From assembly GCA_035528715.1 (NCBI GenBank), contig DATKYB010000130.1:1-52048 (forward strand): a stretch of DNA of 52,048 nucleotides, in the 5' to 3' direction. Shown in pieces: positions 10,101 to 20,799 of the stretch. This stretch comes from Nitrospinota bacterium (GTDB lineage Bacteria > JADFOP01 > DATKYB01). How positions within the stretch are numbered: the first letter of the stretch is position 1; every line of letters begins with the position of its first letter. The position numbers were made by a program, and so were the translations under genes. A model generated the notes under the pieces. It did no database searches and was not told the DNA's origin. It saw nothing but the letters and a program-made list of their open reading frames with translations.

Positions 10101-10129
10101 AAAGTAACAAAAAGACAATGGGTTGTCAA
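10101..10129 (-). promoter_or_regulatory. Sigma-70-type promoter for the sirtuin gene, probably leaderless
   Basis: On the minus strand a perfect TTGACA (10129-10124) is followed by 17 bases and TACTTT (10106-10101). The -10 box ends seven bases before the ATG at 10093, so transcription would start at or next to the start codon. That fits the absence of a ribosome site. The -10 is a modest match. Confidence 0.5.
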
Positions 10130-10151
10130 ATGGATTGTAACTCAGATCCAT

Positions 10152-12584
10152 TTAATTAAATGTTTTAACGAAACATTCACTTCCGTTACTTATCACACGA
10201 ATTGATCCATGTTTATCAGTGCGATAGATTTCAATATCCCTTTCTTTTAGCTTCTCGATAACATCTAAAGATGGGAGTCGAAACCAATTATATCGACCTA
10301 GAGAGATTATTGATATATCTGGATCTACTTCTCTTAAAAATTCTTCTATTGAGGAGGCTCTGCTCCCATGATGTGGTATTTTTAATATGTTAGCTTTTAA
10401 AGGATAAATATTAGCTAGAATATATTCTTCAGCTTTGTTTTGTATATCGCCTGCAAAAAGAATGCTAAATTTTCTATATATTAATTTAAAAACCAATGAT
10501 CTATTATTTTCATCTTTTATCTTACTATTTATACTACTAAATTCATCTGATGGATGAAAAAATGTAATTTGAACCTCACCTAATTTATAGTGAAAAGGTG
10601 AAGAGATTCTCTTTATCTTTATTTCTTTTTTAAATGCTGCATCATTGAGTTCTCTATAAAAGTTGTAATTAGGATTGTCCTTATTGAGAAATATCTCCTT
10701 TACTTTTAGTGTATTTACTATGTCAACTAAGCCCTTCATATGATCAGGATGTGGATGAGTTGCAATCATAAGATCTATCTTCTTAACCCCATGATTCAAT
10801 AAAAAGGGAAGAACAACCTTTTCTCCAATTTTAAAACCATTATTATATGCTCCACCGCCGTCAATCAATATGCTTTGGTGTGATGGGGTTCTGATAAAGG
10901 TTGATTCTCCTTGCCCTACATCAAGAAAGGTTACCATTAAGGAGTTATTACTATTTAAAATAAATTTTGATGAATAAAATAAGATTGATAATAACAGAAG
11001 TAAAGTAATAAGTACTCGTTTTAAAACTCTCTTTTTATAAAAAAATATAGTGAAAAGCGCTGTATAATATAATAAAAGAATTAATAAAGACGGTTTTGAT
11101 ATAAAGATATATGAAAAGGGTAAAGAAGAGAAGAACTTAGCAAGATAGAATATAATTGATGTGAAAATATTTATAGTCCAAGAAGTAAGTTTTATTAAAG
11201 GAGTATAGATTAATCCCAAAAATGATGAAAATAGAGCCAATGGAATTAAAAATGAGGCAAAAGGTAGAACAATAGAATTAGATAGGGGACTTACAAAAAT
11301 TAGCTTATTAAAATATATTGCTATAATTGGTAGTACACTTAAGGAAGCTGCAAGAGATACAATTAAATATTGAAAAACCTTCTTCTTGATAAAGGAATAA
11401 AAGTTAAATTCTTCTTTTCTTATCTCGGTGTTATTATATAAAAAATTGGAAATACAAAAGGTAATTCCCAATACTGCTATAAAAGAAAGTTGAAATCCAA
11501 TATCGTAGAAGGATAGGGGATTCCATATTAAAAGAATTATGACTGCCAGGGCCAAAATATTATAAAGGTCTCTGTGTCGGTCAAGGATTATAGCAAATAA
11601 ATATGTATATATCATGATACCGGCCCTTAGGGTAGGTATCCTATTTCCTACCATGATTGCATATATAAATATAGGAAATATAGTAAAAAGAGCCGCAATC
11701 TTTCTAGAGTCATAATAAGTTATTCCTTTAGGGATAATTAGATATTGTATATAAAAGATCAATTTATATATTAAAAAGAACGAAGCGAATGCTATAAATC
11801 CCAGATGGAGACCAGATATGGCAAGGAGATGCGCAATGCCAGAGTTATTAAACATCTCTATTATATACCTGTCTAATAAACCCCTCTCTCCCCAGACAAT
11901 TGCCTTTATGATTCCATTATTGGGAAAAGGTAAGTTAGTATCTATATTTTCTAGTACCTTATCTTTTATCTTAAAAAGGGTGTTGATAATTCCTGTCTCG
12001 GTTCTTTTTAAAACCTCAACCCTTGATCCTTTCGATACACCTCCAATAACATATATTCCCTGTCTCTGCATATAACTTTGGTAATTAAAAGTATTAAAAT
12101 TTTGAAAACCTATAGGTGGATGTAGTCTTATCTTTTTAACTAAAACCTCGTCTTTATACTTTAAATTGACATAAGGTTCATAAATGGTTATTTTAACTTT
12201 TCCATTCACAATTTTTGTTTCTTCTCGAGAATATATCTTTTTTGCCTCTATGATAAATCTTGTCTTATCCAGTTTAAATTGAGGTGGTGAAATAATTACA
12301 CCTTCAAGATTAACCTTTTTTTTATCATTAATAACATTAGAAATATGGTTGTTGGGAAAGGGAAAGGTATGTATATAAACACGAAACAGTCCGAATAAAA
12401 TAAAAAAGATGGAAATAATAGTAATTGTAGATAGTTTTTTTCGTAAGATGATAGATAATAAAATTAGAAAAGAGAAAATTACAATTAAAAATATCGAATT
12501 TAATATGAATAAACCTATTATCAGACCAGCAATATAAGATATAGTTAAGATTACAAGAGGTCTTTTATTTAATAGATTATACAA
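10152..12584 (-). CDS. comEC: ComEC/Rec2 family DNA-uptake channel protein
   Basis: An inner-membrane protein of 810 residues carrying imported single-stranded DNA across the membrane in competence. Order seen: N-terminal membrane segments and a soluble DUF4131-like part, the polytopic Competence domain with the HLLAISGLHLG signature near residue 255, and a C-terminal metallo-beta-lactamase-like domain with FLDVGQGES, the metal motif HPHPDHMKG, and HHGSRAS. The start is TTG at 12584 and no in-frame ATG lies nearby. Composition is strongly AT-rich; one 60-base line (11041-11100) has only 13 G/C. No other competence gene is in the window. A full-length, unbroken frame suggests it is functional. 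Confidence 0.93.
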   Translation of the reverse strand: MYNLLNKRPLVILTISYIAGLIIGLFILNSIFLIVIFSFLILLSIILRKKLSTITIISIFFILFGLFRVYIHTFPFPNNHISNVINDKKKVNLEGVIISPPQFKLDKTRFIIEAKKIYSREETKIVNGKVKITIYEPYVNLKYKDEVLVKKIRLHPPIGFQNFNTFNYQSYMQRQGIYVIGGVSKGSRVEVLKRTETGIINTLFKIKDKVLENIDTNLPFPNNGIIKAIVWGERGLLDRYIIEMFNNSGIAHLLAISGLHLGFIAFASFFLIYKLIFYIQYLIIPKGITYYDSRKIAALFTIFPIFIYAIMVGNRIPTLRAGIMIYTYLFAIILDRHRDLYNILALAVIILLIWNPLSFYDIGFQLSFIAVLGITFCISNFLYNNTEIRKEEFNFYSFIKKKVFQYLIVSLAASLSVLPIIAIYFNKLIFVSPLSNSIVLPFASFLIPLALFSSFLGLIYTPLIKLTSWTINIFTSIIFYLAKFFSSLPFSYIFISKPSLLILLLYYTALFTIFFYKKRVLKRVLITLLLLLSILFYSSKFILNSNNSLMVTFLDVGQGESTFIRTPSHQSILIDGGGAYNNGFKIGEKVVLPFLLNHGVKKIDLMIATHPHPDHMKGLVDIVNTLKVKEIFLNKDNPNYNFYRELNDAAFKKEIKIKRISSPFHYKLGEVQITFFHPSDEFSSINSKIKDENNRSLVFKLIYRKFSILFAGDIQNKAEEYILANIYPLKANILKIPHHGSRASSIEEFLREVDPDISIISLGRYNWFRLPSLDVIEKLKERDIEIYRTDKHGSIRVISNGSECFVKTFN

Positions 12585-12630
12585 TGAGAGATTCTTTCTT
12601 TTTTAATATTAATACAAGGTTTGTAGTTTT

Positions 12631-12639
12631 TGGTATAAT
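12631..12639 (+). promoter_or_regulatory. Extended -10 promoter for the spermidine-synthase-like gene
   Basis: TGG followed by TATAAT (12634-12639) is a perfect extended -10 element, 39 bases before the ATG at 12678. No good -35 is seen 17 bases upstream, which such promoters can do without. The 93-base gap is shared with the divergent comEC. Confidence 0.55.
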
Positions 12640-12677
12640 ATAATAAATATTCATTATATCCTAATACAAGATAAATA

Positions 12678-15107
12678 ATGGAAGAACAGAGATCCTTATC
12701 GCTTTATATTGGCATATTTCTGATATCAACGGCTACCTTAATCCTCGAGATCTCCCTTGTTAGGGTTATCTCCGTATCCCAATGGCATCATTTCGCCTAT
12801 CTGGTGATTAGTATTGCTCTGCTTGGTCTTGGGGCAGGGGGCTCTTTCCTTTTTGTCTTTCCCAAGATATTAGATTTTCAAATCCAAAAAACACTCTCAA
12901 TCATCTCTTTGTTATTCTGCATAAGTAACATACTGGGTTATTGTATCTTCAATACAATTCCTTTTGATCCCGTTCGCATTGCCTGGGATACGAATCAGTC
13001 TCTCTATATCCTGCTTTACTATCTATTTTTGAGCATACCGTTTTTTTTCTTTGGACTATGTCTCGCTATCCTATTTACGAAACTGCCGGAGAAATCAAGT
13101 AAACTCTACTTCTTTAACCTGACAGGCTCAGCCATAGGATGTCTTATCGTAACCCAGCTTTTTTCACCTCTAAAAGGGGAGGGGACGATTGTATTTGTTT
13201 CTCTTGTTGGAGGGGCTGCCTTCTTCGCTTTTTCTTATAATTTATCAAGAGCATATAAAGCCTTAGCTTTAGTAACAGTAGCTTTATTCTTAGCTCTTTT
13301 GGTCTTTCCTCCTCCCTTTCTTCAAATATCGATTTCTCCTTATAAAGCATTAAAATTATCCCTGACATATAAAAACGCTAAAATCTTGAATACCTATTGG
13401 AACTCTTTTTCAAGGGTCGATATTATAGGAAGCCCGGCAGTGAGGTTTGCTCCGGGATTAAGCCTAAAATACAACAAAGCTCTCCCGCCTCAGCTTGGTA
13501 TTACAATAGATGGAGACAATCTCAACAGCATCACCTATTTTGACGGAAGTGAAAAGTGTCTAGCATTTACAGATTTTCTACCCTCTGCCCTGGTATATCA
13601 TCTTAAAAAAGCAAAGAATCTATTAATAATCGGCTCAAATGGGGGTATAGATGTCCTTGGAGCACTGTGCCATAAAATCCCTTATATAGAGGCTTTAGAG
13701 CCTAACCCGCTTATCATCAATGCTGTCAAAGGGGAATATGCCGTGTTTTCTGGAAGAATATACCGCGATAAAAGAATAAATGTCATAAGTGAGGAGGGGA
13801 GAAGCTATATCAGGAAGACAAGAAAGAGATATGATATCATCAATATATCCCTATCTGATAACCCTTCAGCAGCCTCTACAGGCCTCTACAGCCTTAGGGA
13901 GAGTTATCTCTATACTGTAGAAGCATTTAAAGATTTTTACAACCACCTCACGCCAGAAGGGATTTTTACCGTTACCAGGTATCTTATTCCACCGCCAAAA
14001 GAAGGGGTGAGGCTAGTTTCCATTGCAAAAAGGGCATTGGAAGAACTCGGTATATCAAACCCTCAAAATCATATCTCTTTAATAAGGAGCTGGGGAACAA
14101 TTACCTTTCTACTCAAAAAGGATGGTTTTGGTAGAAAGGATGTAAGCGTGATAAAAGATTTTTGTAAAAACAGGGGGTTTGATACGGTCTATTTTCCAGG
14201 AATAAAAAAAGAAGAGGTCAATATATTCAATAGGTTTTTAAAGCCTTACTACTTTGATTTAGTAGATAATCTCTTAAACAATAAAAATAAAGACGTCTTG
14301 AATAACTATATCTTTGATTTATCGCCAGTTACAGACGATAATCCCTTTTTCTTTCATTTTCTTAGATGGAACAAGATTCCTGAAACATATAGATTAATGG
14401 GTGAAAAATGGCAGCCTTTTTTTGAAGGAGGATATCTTTTACCCATAATCTTAGCCCAGGCCTTTTTAATTAGTATCTTATTGATATTTTTACCCATCTC
14501 TCTATCCAAAGGGATAAAATTTATCTCGAAGTTAAACATCTATACATCCATTTATTTTATCGCATTAGGTTTTGGGTTTATTTTTATTGAAATCATATTT
14601 TTAGAGAAATTTATTCTGTTTTTAGGCCATCCTGTATATTCCCTCTCTGTTATCCTCTTCTCTGTATTATTATTTTCAGGAATAGGGAGTTATCTGACAG
14701 ACAAAGGTTTTGTGAGCCGAAATAATCTTCTATTAGAGATCAAGAATTCATTGATTTTAAGAATAACTACATTAATAGCATTTATTTTTATCTATTGGCT
14801 TTTATTGCCTACCGTTCTCAGGTTCTTTTTGGGCAGCAGTTTTTTTATGAAACCGATCATTACAATTCTTATCATAGCACCAATAGGGCTTTTTATGGGA
14901 ATGCCCTTTCCTTTAGGTATCCGGATAACGGGCCTTTTAAATAAAGAAATCATTCCTCTGGCTTTTTGCCTGAATGGAGTATCGTCAATCTTGGGCTCGA
15001 TCTTATCTATGATTTTGGCAATTTTTCTCGGATTTCAATGGCTTTTATTACTCTCAGCTCTTATATATTCCTTAGCTCTTCTTTCTATCTTAAAGATGCA
15101 GGGATAA
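12678..15107 (+). CDS. Polytopic membrane protein with spermidine-synthase-like domain
   Basis: This 809-residue protein has about six to seven N-terminal membrane segments, a central Rossmann domain of the spermidine synthase/methyltransferase type at roughly residues 230-580, and a C-terminal block of membrane segments. The nucleotide-binding glycine motif appears as LLIIGSNGGIDVLGA, with the acidic residue in EALEPNP. The segment where spermidine synthases carry a catalytic Asp reads IINISLSDNP here, so aminopropyl transfer is doubtful. Proteins of this architecture are common in deltaproteobacterial-type genomes and have no settled function. The ribosome site is weak; an extended -10 promoter lies upstream. 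Confidence 0.75.
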   Translation: MEEQRSLSLYIGIFLISTATLILEISLVRVISVSQWHHFAYLVISIALLGLGAGGSFLFVFPKILDFQIQKTLSIISLLFCISNILGYCIFNTIPFDPVRIAWDTNQSLYILLYYLFLSIPFFFFGLCLAILFTKLPEKSSKLYFFNLTGSAIGCLIVTQLFSPLKGEGTIVFVSLVGGAAFFAFSYNLSRAYKALALVTVALFLALLVFPPPFLQISISPYKALKLSLTYKNAKILNTYWNSFSRVDIIGSPAVRFAPGLSLKYNKALPPQLGITIDGDNLNSITYFDGSEKCLAFTDFLPSALVYHLKKAKNLLIIGSNGGIDVLGALCHKIPYIEALEPNPLIINAVKGEYAVFSGRIYRDKRINVISEEGRSYIRKTRKRYDIINISLSDNPSAASTGLYSLRESYLYTVEAFKDFYNHLTPEGIFTVTRYLIPPPKEGVRLVSIAKRALEELGISNPQNHISLIRSWGTITFLLKKDGFGRKDVSVIKDFCKNRGFDTVYFPGIKKEEVNIFNRFLKPYYFDLVDNLLNNKNKDVLNNYIFDLSPVTDDNPFFFHFLRWNKIPETYRLMGEKWQPFFEGGYLLPIILAQAFLISILLIFLPISLSKGIKFISKLNIYTSIYFIALGFGFIFIEIIFLEKFILFLGHPVYSLSVILFSVLLFSGIGSYLTDKGFVSRNNLLLEIKNSLILRITTLIAFIFIYWLLLPTVLRFFLGSSFFMKPIITILIIAPIGLFMGMPFPLGIRITGLLNKEIIPLAFCLNGVSSILGSILSMILAIFLGFQWLLLLSALIYSLALLSILKMQG

Positions 15108-15194
15108 AAAATCTATTAAGACCTTTTATATCTATTTACTGAAAAATTGAAATATGATAGATTTCAGTATCTTTTAACTTAACAGAGGTTTCTT

Positions 15195-17819
15195 ATGGCT
15201 GAGTCTACACCAATGATGCGACAATATCTTGATATAAAGAGCAAGCATAAAGACGCTATCCTTTTTTTTAGAATGGGTGATTTCTATGAAATGTTCTTTG
15301 AAGACGCTAAGATAGCATCAAAAGTATTAGAAATTACTTTAACATCAAGAAACAAAGAAAAGGATAAATCTGTGCCTATGTGTGGTGTGCCATGCCACGC
15401 ATCTGAGTCTTATATTGCACGTTTAATTAATGCGGGATATAAAGTAGCCATCTGCGAACAGATAGAAGACCCTAAAAAAGCAAAAGGAATAGTGAAGAGA
15501 AATGTTATACGTATTGTTACGCCTGGAACGATATTAAATTCTCCTCTGGTTGGATCTAAAGAAAATCAGTATCTCGCATCATTCGTTTTCTGTGAAGAAA
15601 AAGTAATTGGCTTTGCAATTACTGACATATCTACTGGAGAATTTTTTATTACTGAGTTAGATGGAACTTCTCCCTTTCAAAAATTAAAGGATGAGCTTTC
15701 ACGCTGGAATCCAAGAGAATTATTAATACCAAATAATATATCTGACAATGAAGAGATATCTGACTATATAAAAACCCTTGATATTTCAATTAATCCTTAT
15801 GATGATTGGGTCTTTTCCTATGATCATGCCTATAGATTGTTTTTAGACTATTTTAAGGTTAACTCCCTCGACGGCTATGGCTGTGAATCAAGAAGGGTGG
15901 CCGTTCAGGCTGGAGGAGCGATATTGCAATATCTGCAAGAAACTCAAAAAACATCCCTAGCACACATCAATAAATTAACTTATTACAACACAGAAAATTA
16001 TATGATTATTGATCCATCTACCCAAAGGAATCTCGAACTCTTAAAAAGCTTGGGAGATGAATCAAAAAAAGGGTCTCTTTTAGACATTCTTGATCTCACC
16101 ATCACGCCAATGGGCGGAAGAAAAATAAAAAAATGGATATTAAGACCCCTTTTAAACGCATCAGAAATCAGAAAAAGACAGGATGTTGTGGATGAATTTT
16201 TATCGAATACGATTCTGAGAGGTGAAGTAAGAGAAGCCTTAAAGGAGGTTTATGATCTGGAGAGGTTAGCAGGTCGAATATCTCTATCAGCAGCCAATGC
16301 AAGAGACCTCTCGGCATTAAAAAAATCTGTTCTTGTTCTTCCACGACTGAATGAGTTGATAAACCAATCGTCTTCTCCTCTTTTAAATGACTTATTAAGC
16401 AAATGGGATAACCTGCAAGATATTGGTGAACTGATTGAGCGATCTATACAGGAAAATCCTCCATATTCTATAAACGAAGGGGGAATGATCAAAGAGGGGT
16501 TTAACAGCAAACTGGATGAGTTAAGAAAAATTACAAAAGCTGGTAAGGATTGGATTTCAAATTTTGAGGCTCAAGAGAAGAAAAAGACAGGCATTAATAG
16601 TCTGAGGGTTGGCTATAACAAGGTCTTTGGTTACTACATTGAGGTCACTAAGAAAAATATCCCTCTGATCCCGCCAGATTACATCAGAAAGCAGACCTTA
16701 GTGAATGCCGAGAGATACATTACTCCAGAACTCAAAGAGTATGAAATAAAAGTACTCAATGCACAGGAAGAGATTTGTGTTTTGGAGTATAACATCTTTC
16801 AGGAGATCAGGGAATCCATAATTAAAGAAGTTAATAGAATTCAAAAAATTGCTGGTATCATCTCAACAATAGATGTCTTAGCATCATTTGCAGAAGCATC
16901 ATCACTTTATAACTACGTTAAACCAAAGATTAATGAGAACGATGTTATACACATTGCTGAAGGGAGACACCCTGTCTTGGAACAGATAGATGTTAATAAT
17001 AAGTTTGTCCCTAATGATGCGCTTATAGATTGTGAGAACAATCAAATATTAATCATAACAGGTCCCAACATGGCTGGAAAATCTACTTATCTAAGGCAGG
17101 TGGCTTTAATAGTCCTCATGGCACAAACAGGATCTTTTGTTCCTGCAAAACAGGCTGAAATTGGTATGGTAGACAGGATTTTTACAAGGGTAGGGGCTCA
17201 AGACTTTCTGACAAGAGGCCAGAGCACATTTATGGTTGAAATGAATGAAGCAGCAAATATACTCAATAATGCTACTAAAAAGAGTCTAATAATCCTCGAT
17301 GAGATAGGAAGGGGAACCAGTACTTTTGATGGAATAAGTATTGCGTGGTCAATTGTGGAATATATACATGATAAATTAGAAGCAAAAACACTCTTTGCTA
17401 CTCATTACCATGAGCTAGCAGACTTATCTTTAGTGCTAAAAAAGATAAGAAATTATAACTTTGCAGTTAAAGAATGGAACAATGAAATTATCTTCTTACG
17501 AAGAATTGTTCCAGGAAGTACAGATAGGAGCTATGGTATTCAGGTAGCAAGGCTGGCCGGTATTCCTAAAGAAATTTTAGAGAGGGCCAAAGAAGTCCTA
17601 TGTAACCTTGAAAACACAGAGCTTGATAATAAGGGAAAACCCAAAATCAGCTATAAAAAAAGGGGAAATCAGGAGGAGATGGGCGAGCAGTTTTCTCTTT
17701 TTGCAAAAAGGGTGGATGTTTTAATGGAAGAGATAAAAAGGATTGATATCAACAACACAACACCGATGGAGGCAATAAAAATCCTTCATAAAATATCATT
17801 ACTGGCCAAAGATAAATAA
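15195..17819 (+). CDS. mutS: DNA mismatch repair protein MutS
   Basis: MutS scans DNA for mismatches and signals MutL through an ATPase clamp. The 874-residue protein is full length. The N-terminal mismatch-reading FxE is intact as GDFYEMF near residues 27-33. Connector, lever and clamp domains follow. The ABC-type ATPase shows Walker A GPNMAGKST, the TRVGAQDFLTRGQSTFMVEM signature, Walker B LIILDEIGRGTSTFDG, and the ATHYHEL switch. AGAGG lies nine bases before the ATG. It stands as a single gene between the membrane protein and leuC; mutL is not in the window. Confidence 0.98.
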   Translation: MAESTPMMRQYLDIKSKHKDAILFFRMGDFYEMFFEDAKIASKVLEITLTSRNKEKDKSVPMCGVPCHASESYIARLINAGYKVAICEQIEDPKKAKGIVKRNVIRIVTPGTILNSPLVGSKENQYLASFVFCEEKVIGFAITDISTGEFFITELDGTSPFQKLKDELSRWNPRELLIPNNISDNEEISDYIKTLDISINPYDDWVFSYDHAYRLFLDYFKVNSLDGYGCESRRVAVQAGGAILQYLQETQKTSLAHINKLTYYNTENYMIIDPSTQRNLELLKSLGDESKKGSLLDILDLTITPMGGRKIKKWILRPLLNASEIRKRQDVVDEFLSNTILRGEVREALKEVYDLERLAGRISLSAANARDLSALKKSVLVLPRLNELINQSSSPLLNDLLSKWDNLQDIGELIERSIQENPPYSINEGGMIKEGFNSKLDELRKITKAGKDWISNFEAQEKKKTGINSLRVGYNKVFGYYIEVTKKNIPLIPPDYIRKQTLVNAERYITPELKEYEIKVLNAQEEICVLEYNIFQEIRESIIKEVNRIQKIAGIISTIDVLASFAEASSLYNYVKPKINENDVIHIAEGRHPVLEQIDVNNKFVPNDALIDCENNQILIITGPNMAGKSTYLRQVALIVLMAQTGSFVPAKQAEIGMVDRIFTRVGAQDFLTRGQSTFMVEMNEAANILNNATKKSLIILDEIGRGTSTFDGISIAWSIVEYIHDKLEAKTLFATHYHELADLSLVLKKIRNYNFAVKEWNNEIIFLRRIVPGSTDRSYGIQVARLAGIPKEILERAKEVLCNLENTELDNKGKPKISYKKRGNQEEMGEQFSLFAKRVDVLMEEIKRIDINNTTPMEAIKILHKISLLAKDK

Positions 17820-17844
17820 GAAATAATTTTAATTCATTTTTGTC

Positions 17845-17873
17845 TTGATTTTAAAATCGATTTAAAATATATT
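17845..17873 (+). promoter_or_regulatory. Sigma-70-type promoter for leuC
   Basis: TTGATT (17845-17850), a 17-base spacer and TATATT (17868-17873) stand 46 bases before the leuC ATG. The -10 matches the consensus at five of six positions. No leader peptide or T-box fits into the remaining leader. Confidence 0.6.
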
Positions 17874-17919
17874 TGAAAACTTCGTTTTAACACTTAATTA
17901 ATAAACTGGAGAATAAGAA

Positions 17920-19188
17920 ATGGGGATGACAATATCCGAAAAAATACTAGCGGCTCATTCTGATAAACAAGAGGTAAGACCTTGTGAGTTAATTAATGTC
18001 AAGTTAGACATTACTCTTGGAAATGATATCACTGCTCCTTTAGCTATTAAAGAATTTGAAAAGGCCGGTGCAAAAAAGGTATTTAATAAAGAGAGAATTA
18101 TATTTGTCCTTGATCATTTCACACCCAATAAGGATATCAATTCAGCTATACAGTGCAAGATGGTTAGAGAATTTGCAAAAAAACACGAGCTTATCAACCT
18201 CTATGAAGGGGGTGAGGTAGGCATTGAACATGCCCTTTTACCAGAAAAAGGTCTGGTTCTTCCAGGAGATATAGTCATTGGTGCAGATTCTCATACATGT
18301 ACGTATGGAGCCTTAGGTGCTTTTTCTACAGGAATAGGGAGTACAGACCTAGCAGCTGCCATGATTACTGGGGAAACCTGGTTTAAGGTTCCTGAATCTA
18401 TAAAATTTATATTTAACGGAAAGCTAAAAAAGTGGGTCTCTGGAAAAGATTTGATTCTTTATACTATTGGGAAGATTGGGGTTGATGGTGCTTTGTATAA
18501 ATCCATGGAGTTTACAGGAGATATCATTACGTCAATGCCCATGGAAGGAAGATTCACGATGACAAATATGGCTGTTGAGGCTGGCGCAAAGAACGGTATT
18601 ATTGAACCAAATGAAATAACCCTCGAATATGTTAAGAACAGGGCGAAAAGGAAATTCAAGATATACCAGAGCGACTCTGATGCAAACTACTCTAAGGTCT
18701 ATGAGTTTAAAGGGGAAGATATAGAACCCCAGGTTGCTTTTCCCCACCTTCCTGAAAATACAAAACCGATCAATGAGGTAGGAGATATTCCGATTGATCA
18801 GGCAGTAATCGGTTCTTGCACGAATGGATGGCTCTCCGATTTAGAAGAAGCAGCAAAAGTTTTAAAAGGACAGAAAGTGAATAGCAATGTCCGGTTAATC
18901 ATCATTCCTGCTACTCCAGAGATCTATCGTCAGGCAATGAAAAAGGGACTCTTTGATATTTTTTTGGATGCCAAGGCGATTATCAGCCCTCCCACATGTG
19001 GCCCATGTCTTGGAGGACATATGGGAGTTTTGGCTGAAGGAGAGAGGGCTATTGCTACTACAAACAGAAATTTTGTGGGCAGGATGGGACATCCCAAGAG
19101 CGAAGTCTATCTTTCTAATCCAGCAGTTGCCGCGGCATCTGCTGTTATGGGAAGAATAGCTAGCCCAGAAGAAGTTGTCAATAAATAA
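17920..19188 (+). CDS. leuC: 3-isopropylmalate dehydratase large subunit
   Basis: With LeuD it isomerises 2- to 3-isopropylmalate in leucine synthesis. At 422 residues it is of the shorter, HacA-related LeuC class rather than the about 466-residue enterobacterial form. The [4Fe-4S] cysteines appear in GSCTNG near residue 295 and PTCGPCLGG near residues 357-360. The [23 protein letters not shown] block is the aconitase signature. GGAG lies 8 bases before the ATG. LeuD and LeuB follow at once, which favours leucine synthesis over homoaconitase, although this class can be promiscuous. Confidence 0.93.
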   Translation: MGMTISEKILAAHSDKQEVRPCELINVKLDITLGNDITAPLAIKEFEKAGAKKVFNKERIIFVLDHFTPNKDINSAIQCKMVREFAKKHELINLYEGGEVGIEHALLPEKGLVLPGDIVIGADSHTCTYGALGAFSTGIGSTDLAAAMITGETWFKVPESIKFIFNGKLKKWVSGKDLILYTIGKIGVDGALYKSMEFTGDIITSMPMEGRFTMTNMAVEAGAKNGIIEPNEITLEYVKNRAKRKFKIYQSDSDANYSKVYEFKGEDIEPQVAFPHLPENTKPINEVGDIPIDQAVIGSCTNGWLSDLEEAAKVLKGQKVNSNVRLIIIPATPEIYRQAMKKGLFDIFLDAKAIISPPTCGPCLGGHMGVLAEGERAIATTNRNFVGRMGHPKSEVYLSNPAVAAASAVMGRIASPEEVVNK

Positions 19189-19200
19189 CAGGAGGTCAGG

Positions 19201-19710
19201 GTGCAAATAAAAGGAAAAGCATGGAAGTTTGGTTCAAATATCGATACAGATGTAATCATCCCGGCAAGGTATTTAAATACATCTGATCCGTCTGAACTCG
19301 CGAAACACTGCATGGAGAACATAGATAAGGATTTCGTAAAAAATATAGAAAAGGGAGATATCATTGTTGCTGGCAAGAATTTTGGCTGTGGTTCCTCCAG
19401 AGAACATGCCCCTGTTTCAATAAAAGCTGCAGGGATATCATGTGTTATCGCGAAAACCTTTGCGAGAATTTTTTATAGAAACGCCATCAATACAGGTCTT
19501 CTCATCATTGAGTGTCCTGAAGCTTCAGACAAGATTGAAAGAGGGGATATCGTGAGAATCAATATTCAGGCAGGGAAGATTGAGAATTTGACAAAAAAAG
19601 AAGAATATTTGACAACGCCCTTTCCACCTTTTATGCAGAAATTGATTGCGTCAGGTGGCTTGATGCCTTATGTATCTATAAAAGAAGGTCTAGAAAAGGA
19701 GAAAAAATGA
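19201..19710 (+). CDS. leuD: 3-isopropylmalate dehydratase small subunit
   Basis: The swivelling small subunit of the LeuCD dehydratase, 169 residues, beginning with GTG. AGGAGG lies a few bases upstream and confirms the start. The N-terminal [17 protein letters not shown] segment and the [11 protein letters not shown] loop contact the substrate. The stop overlaps the leuB start in a four-base ATGA, so translation of leuD and leuB is coupled. Length matches the short LeuD class that pairs with the short LeuC seen upstream. Confidence 0.95.
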   Translation: MQIKGKAWKFGSNIDTDVIIPARYLNTSDPSELAKHCMENIDKDFVKNIEKGDIIVAGKNFGCGSSREHAPVSIKAAGISCVIAKTFARIFYRNAINTGLLIIECPEASDKIERGDIVRINIQAGKIENLTKKEEYLTTPFPPFMQKLIASGGLMPYVSIKEGLEKEKK

Positions 19711-20780
19711 CCTATAAGATTGTTGTTTTGCCAGGAGATGGAATTGGAAAAGATGTAACAAAAGAAGCAGTAAATATATTAAAAATCATTGAAAAAAAAT
19801 ATTCGATCAATTTTGAATTTACCGAACACCTTATCGGTGGGGCTGCCATTGATAAAACAGGAGTCCCACTGACTGATGAAACGCTTTCAGCTTGCGAAGA
19901 TAGTGATGGGGTTCTCATGGGAGCGGTAGGTGGACCAAAATGGGATCAGCTAGATTACTCTATACGTCCTGAAAAAGGGTTACTGAAGCTTCGAAAGGAA
20001 CTAGACCTGTTTGCAAATTTAAGGCCAGCTAAACTCTACTCAACGCTCATGGAGGCTTCTCCTTTAAAGAACGAGATTATCCAAGGGCTGGATATTTTGA
20101 TTGTGAGAGAACTCACAGGAGATATCTATTTTGGAGAACCTAGAGGAGTGGAGAAGAAAAACGGGAAAGAAAGAGGTTTTAACACCATGGTATATTTCGA
20201 TTATGAAATTGAGAGGATTGCAAGGCTTTCTTTTGAGTTGGCTTCGAAAAGGGACAAAAAACTGACCTCTGTAGATAAGGCAAATGTCCTCGATACAAGT
20301 GTATTATGGAGAAAGGTTGTTAACGAAGTTGGAAAAGAGTTTCCTGATATAGAACTTAACCACCTCTATGTTGATAACTGTGCTATGCAGTTAATAAGAG
20401 AACCAAAACAGTTTGATGTTATTGTTACCGGAAACATCTTTGGAGATATCTTGAGTGATGAGGCCTCAATGCTTACAGGTTCAATAGGCATGCTTCCCTC
20501 TGCAAGTATTGGAGGAAAGGTAGGGGTATATGAGCCTGTTCACGGAAGCGCTCCAGACATAGAAGGTAAGGATATTGCCAATCCCATTGCATCCATTACC
20601 TCTGCAGCAATGATGCTCAGATATACATTAGACCAGAAAGAAGCAGCTAATGATATCGAGAATGCTGTAGAAAGGGTTTTAGAAAAGGGCTATAGAACAA
20701 AGGATATATTTAAAGAAGGGGATAATTTGGTCGGAACCAGAGAAATGAGTTCCCTTATTTCAGAAGAACTGGAGAAATAA
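19707..20780 (+). CDS. leuB: 3-isopropylmalate dehydrogenase
   Basis: An NAD-dependent oxidative decarboxylase making 2-oxoisocaproate, the last dedicated step before leucine transamination. The 357-residue protein starts with the [15 protein letters not shown] motif. It shows [14 protein letters not shown], the metal-binding YVDNCAMQL and [14 protein letters not shown] segments, and the NAD-site [15 protein letters not shown]. It overlaps leuD by four bases and is followed by asd after 19 bases, so leuCDB-asd form a tight unit. Confidence 0.97.
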   Translation: MTYKIVVLPGDGIGKDVTKEAVNILKIIEKKYSINFEFTEHLIGGAAIDKTGVPLTDETLSACEDSDGVLMGAVGGPKWDQLDYSIRPEKGLLKLRKELDLFANLRPAKLYSTLMEASPLKNEIIQGLDILIVRELTGDIYFGEPRGVEKKNGKERGFNTMVYFDYEIERIARLSFELASKRDKKLTSVDKANVLDTSVLWRKVVNEVGKEFPDIELNHLYVDNCAMQLIREPKQFDVIVTGNIFGDILSDEASMLTGSIGMLPSASIGGKVGVYEPVHGSAPDIEGKDIANPIASITSAAMMLRYTLDQKEAANDIENAVERVLEKGYRTKDIFKEGDNLVGTREMSSLISEELEK

Positions 20781-20799
20781 TAAAGGAGATGAAATAACA

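Noticed and set aside
9702-10205. 167-residue plus-strand open frame over the sirtuin gene
   Set aside because: It lies antisense to the sirtuin motifs and has no family resemblance or ribosome site.
15133-15180. ACTGAAA/TTTCAGT inverted repeat before mutS
   Set aside because: Seven-base stem with a long loop and only a weak T tail; could be a weak terminator, but not supported enough to annotate.
17820-17919. Possible leucine attenuator or T-box before leuC
   Set aside because: Only 46 bases remain after the predicted -10 and there is no Leu-rich leader peptide, specifier hairpin or terminator pair.
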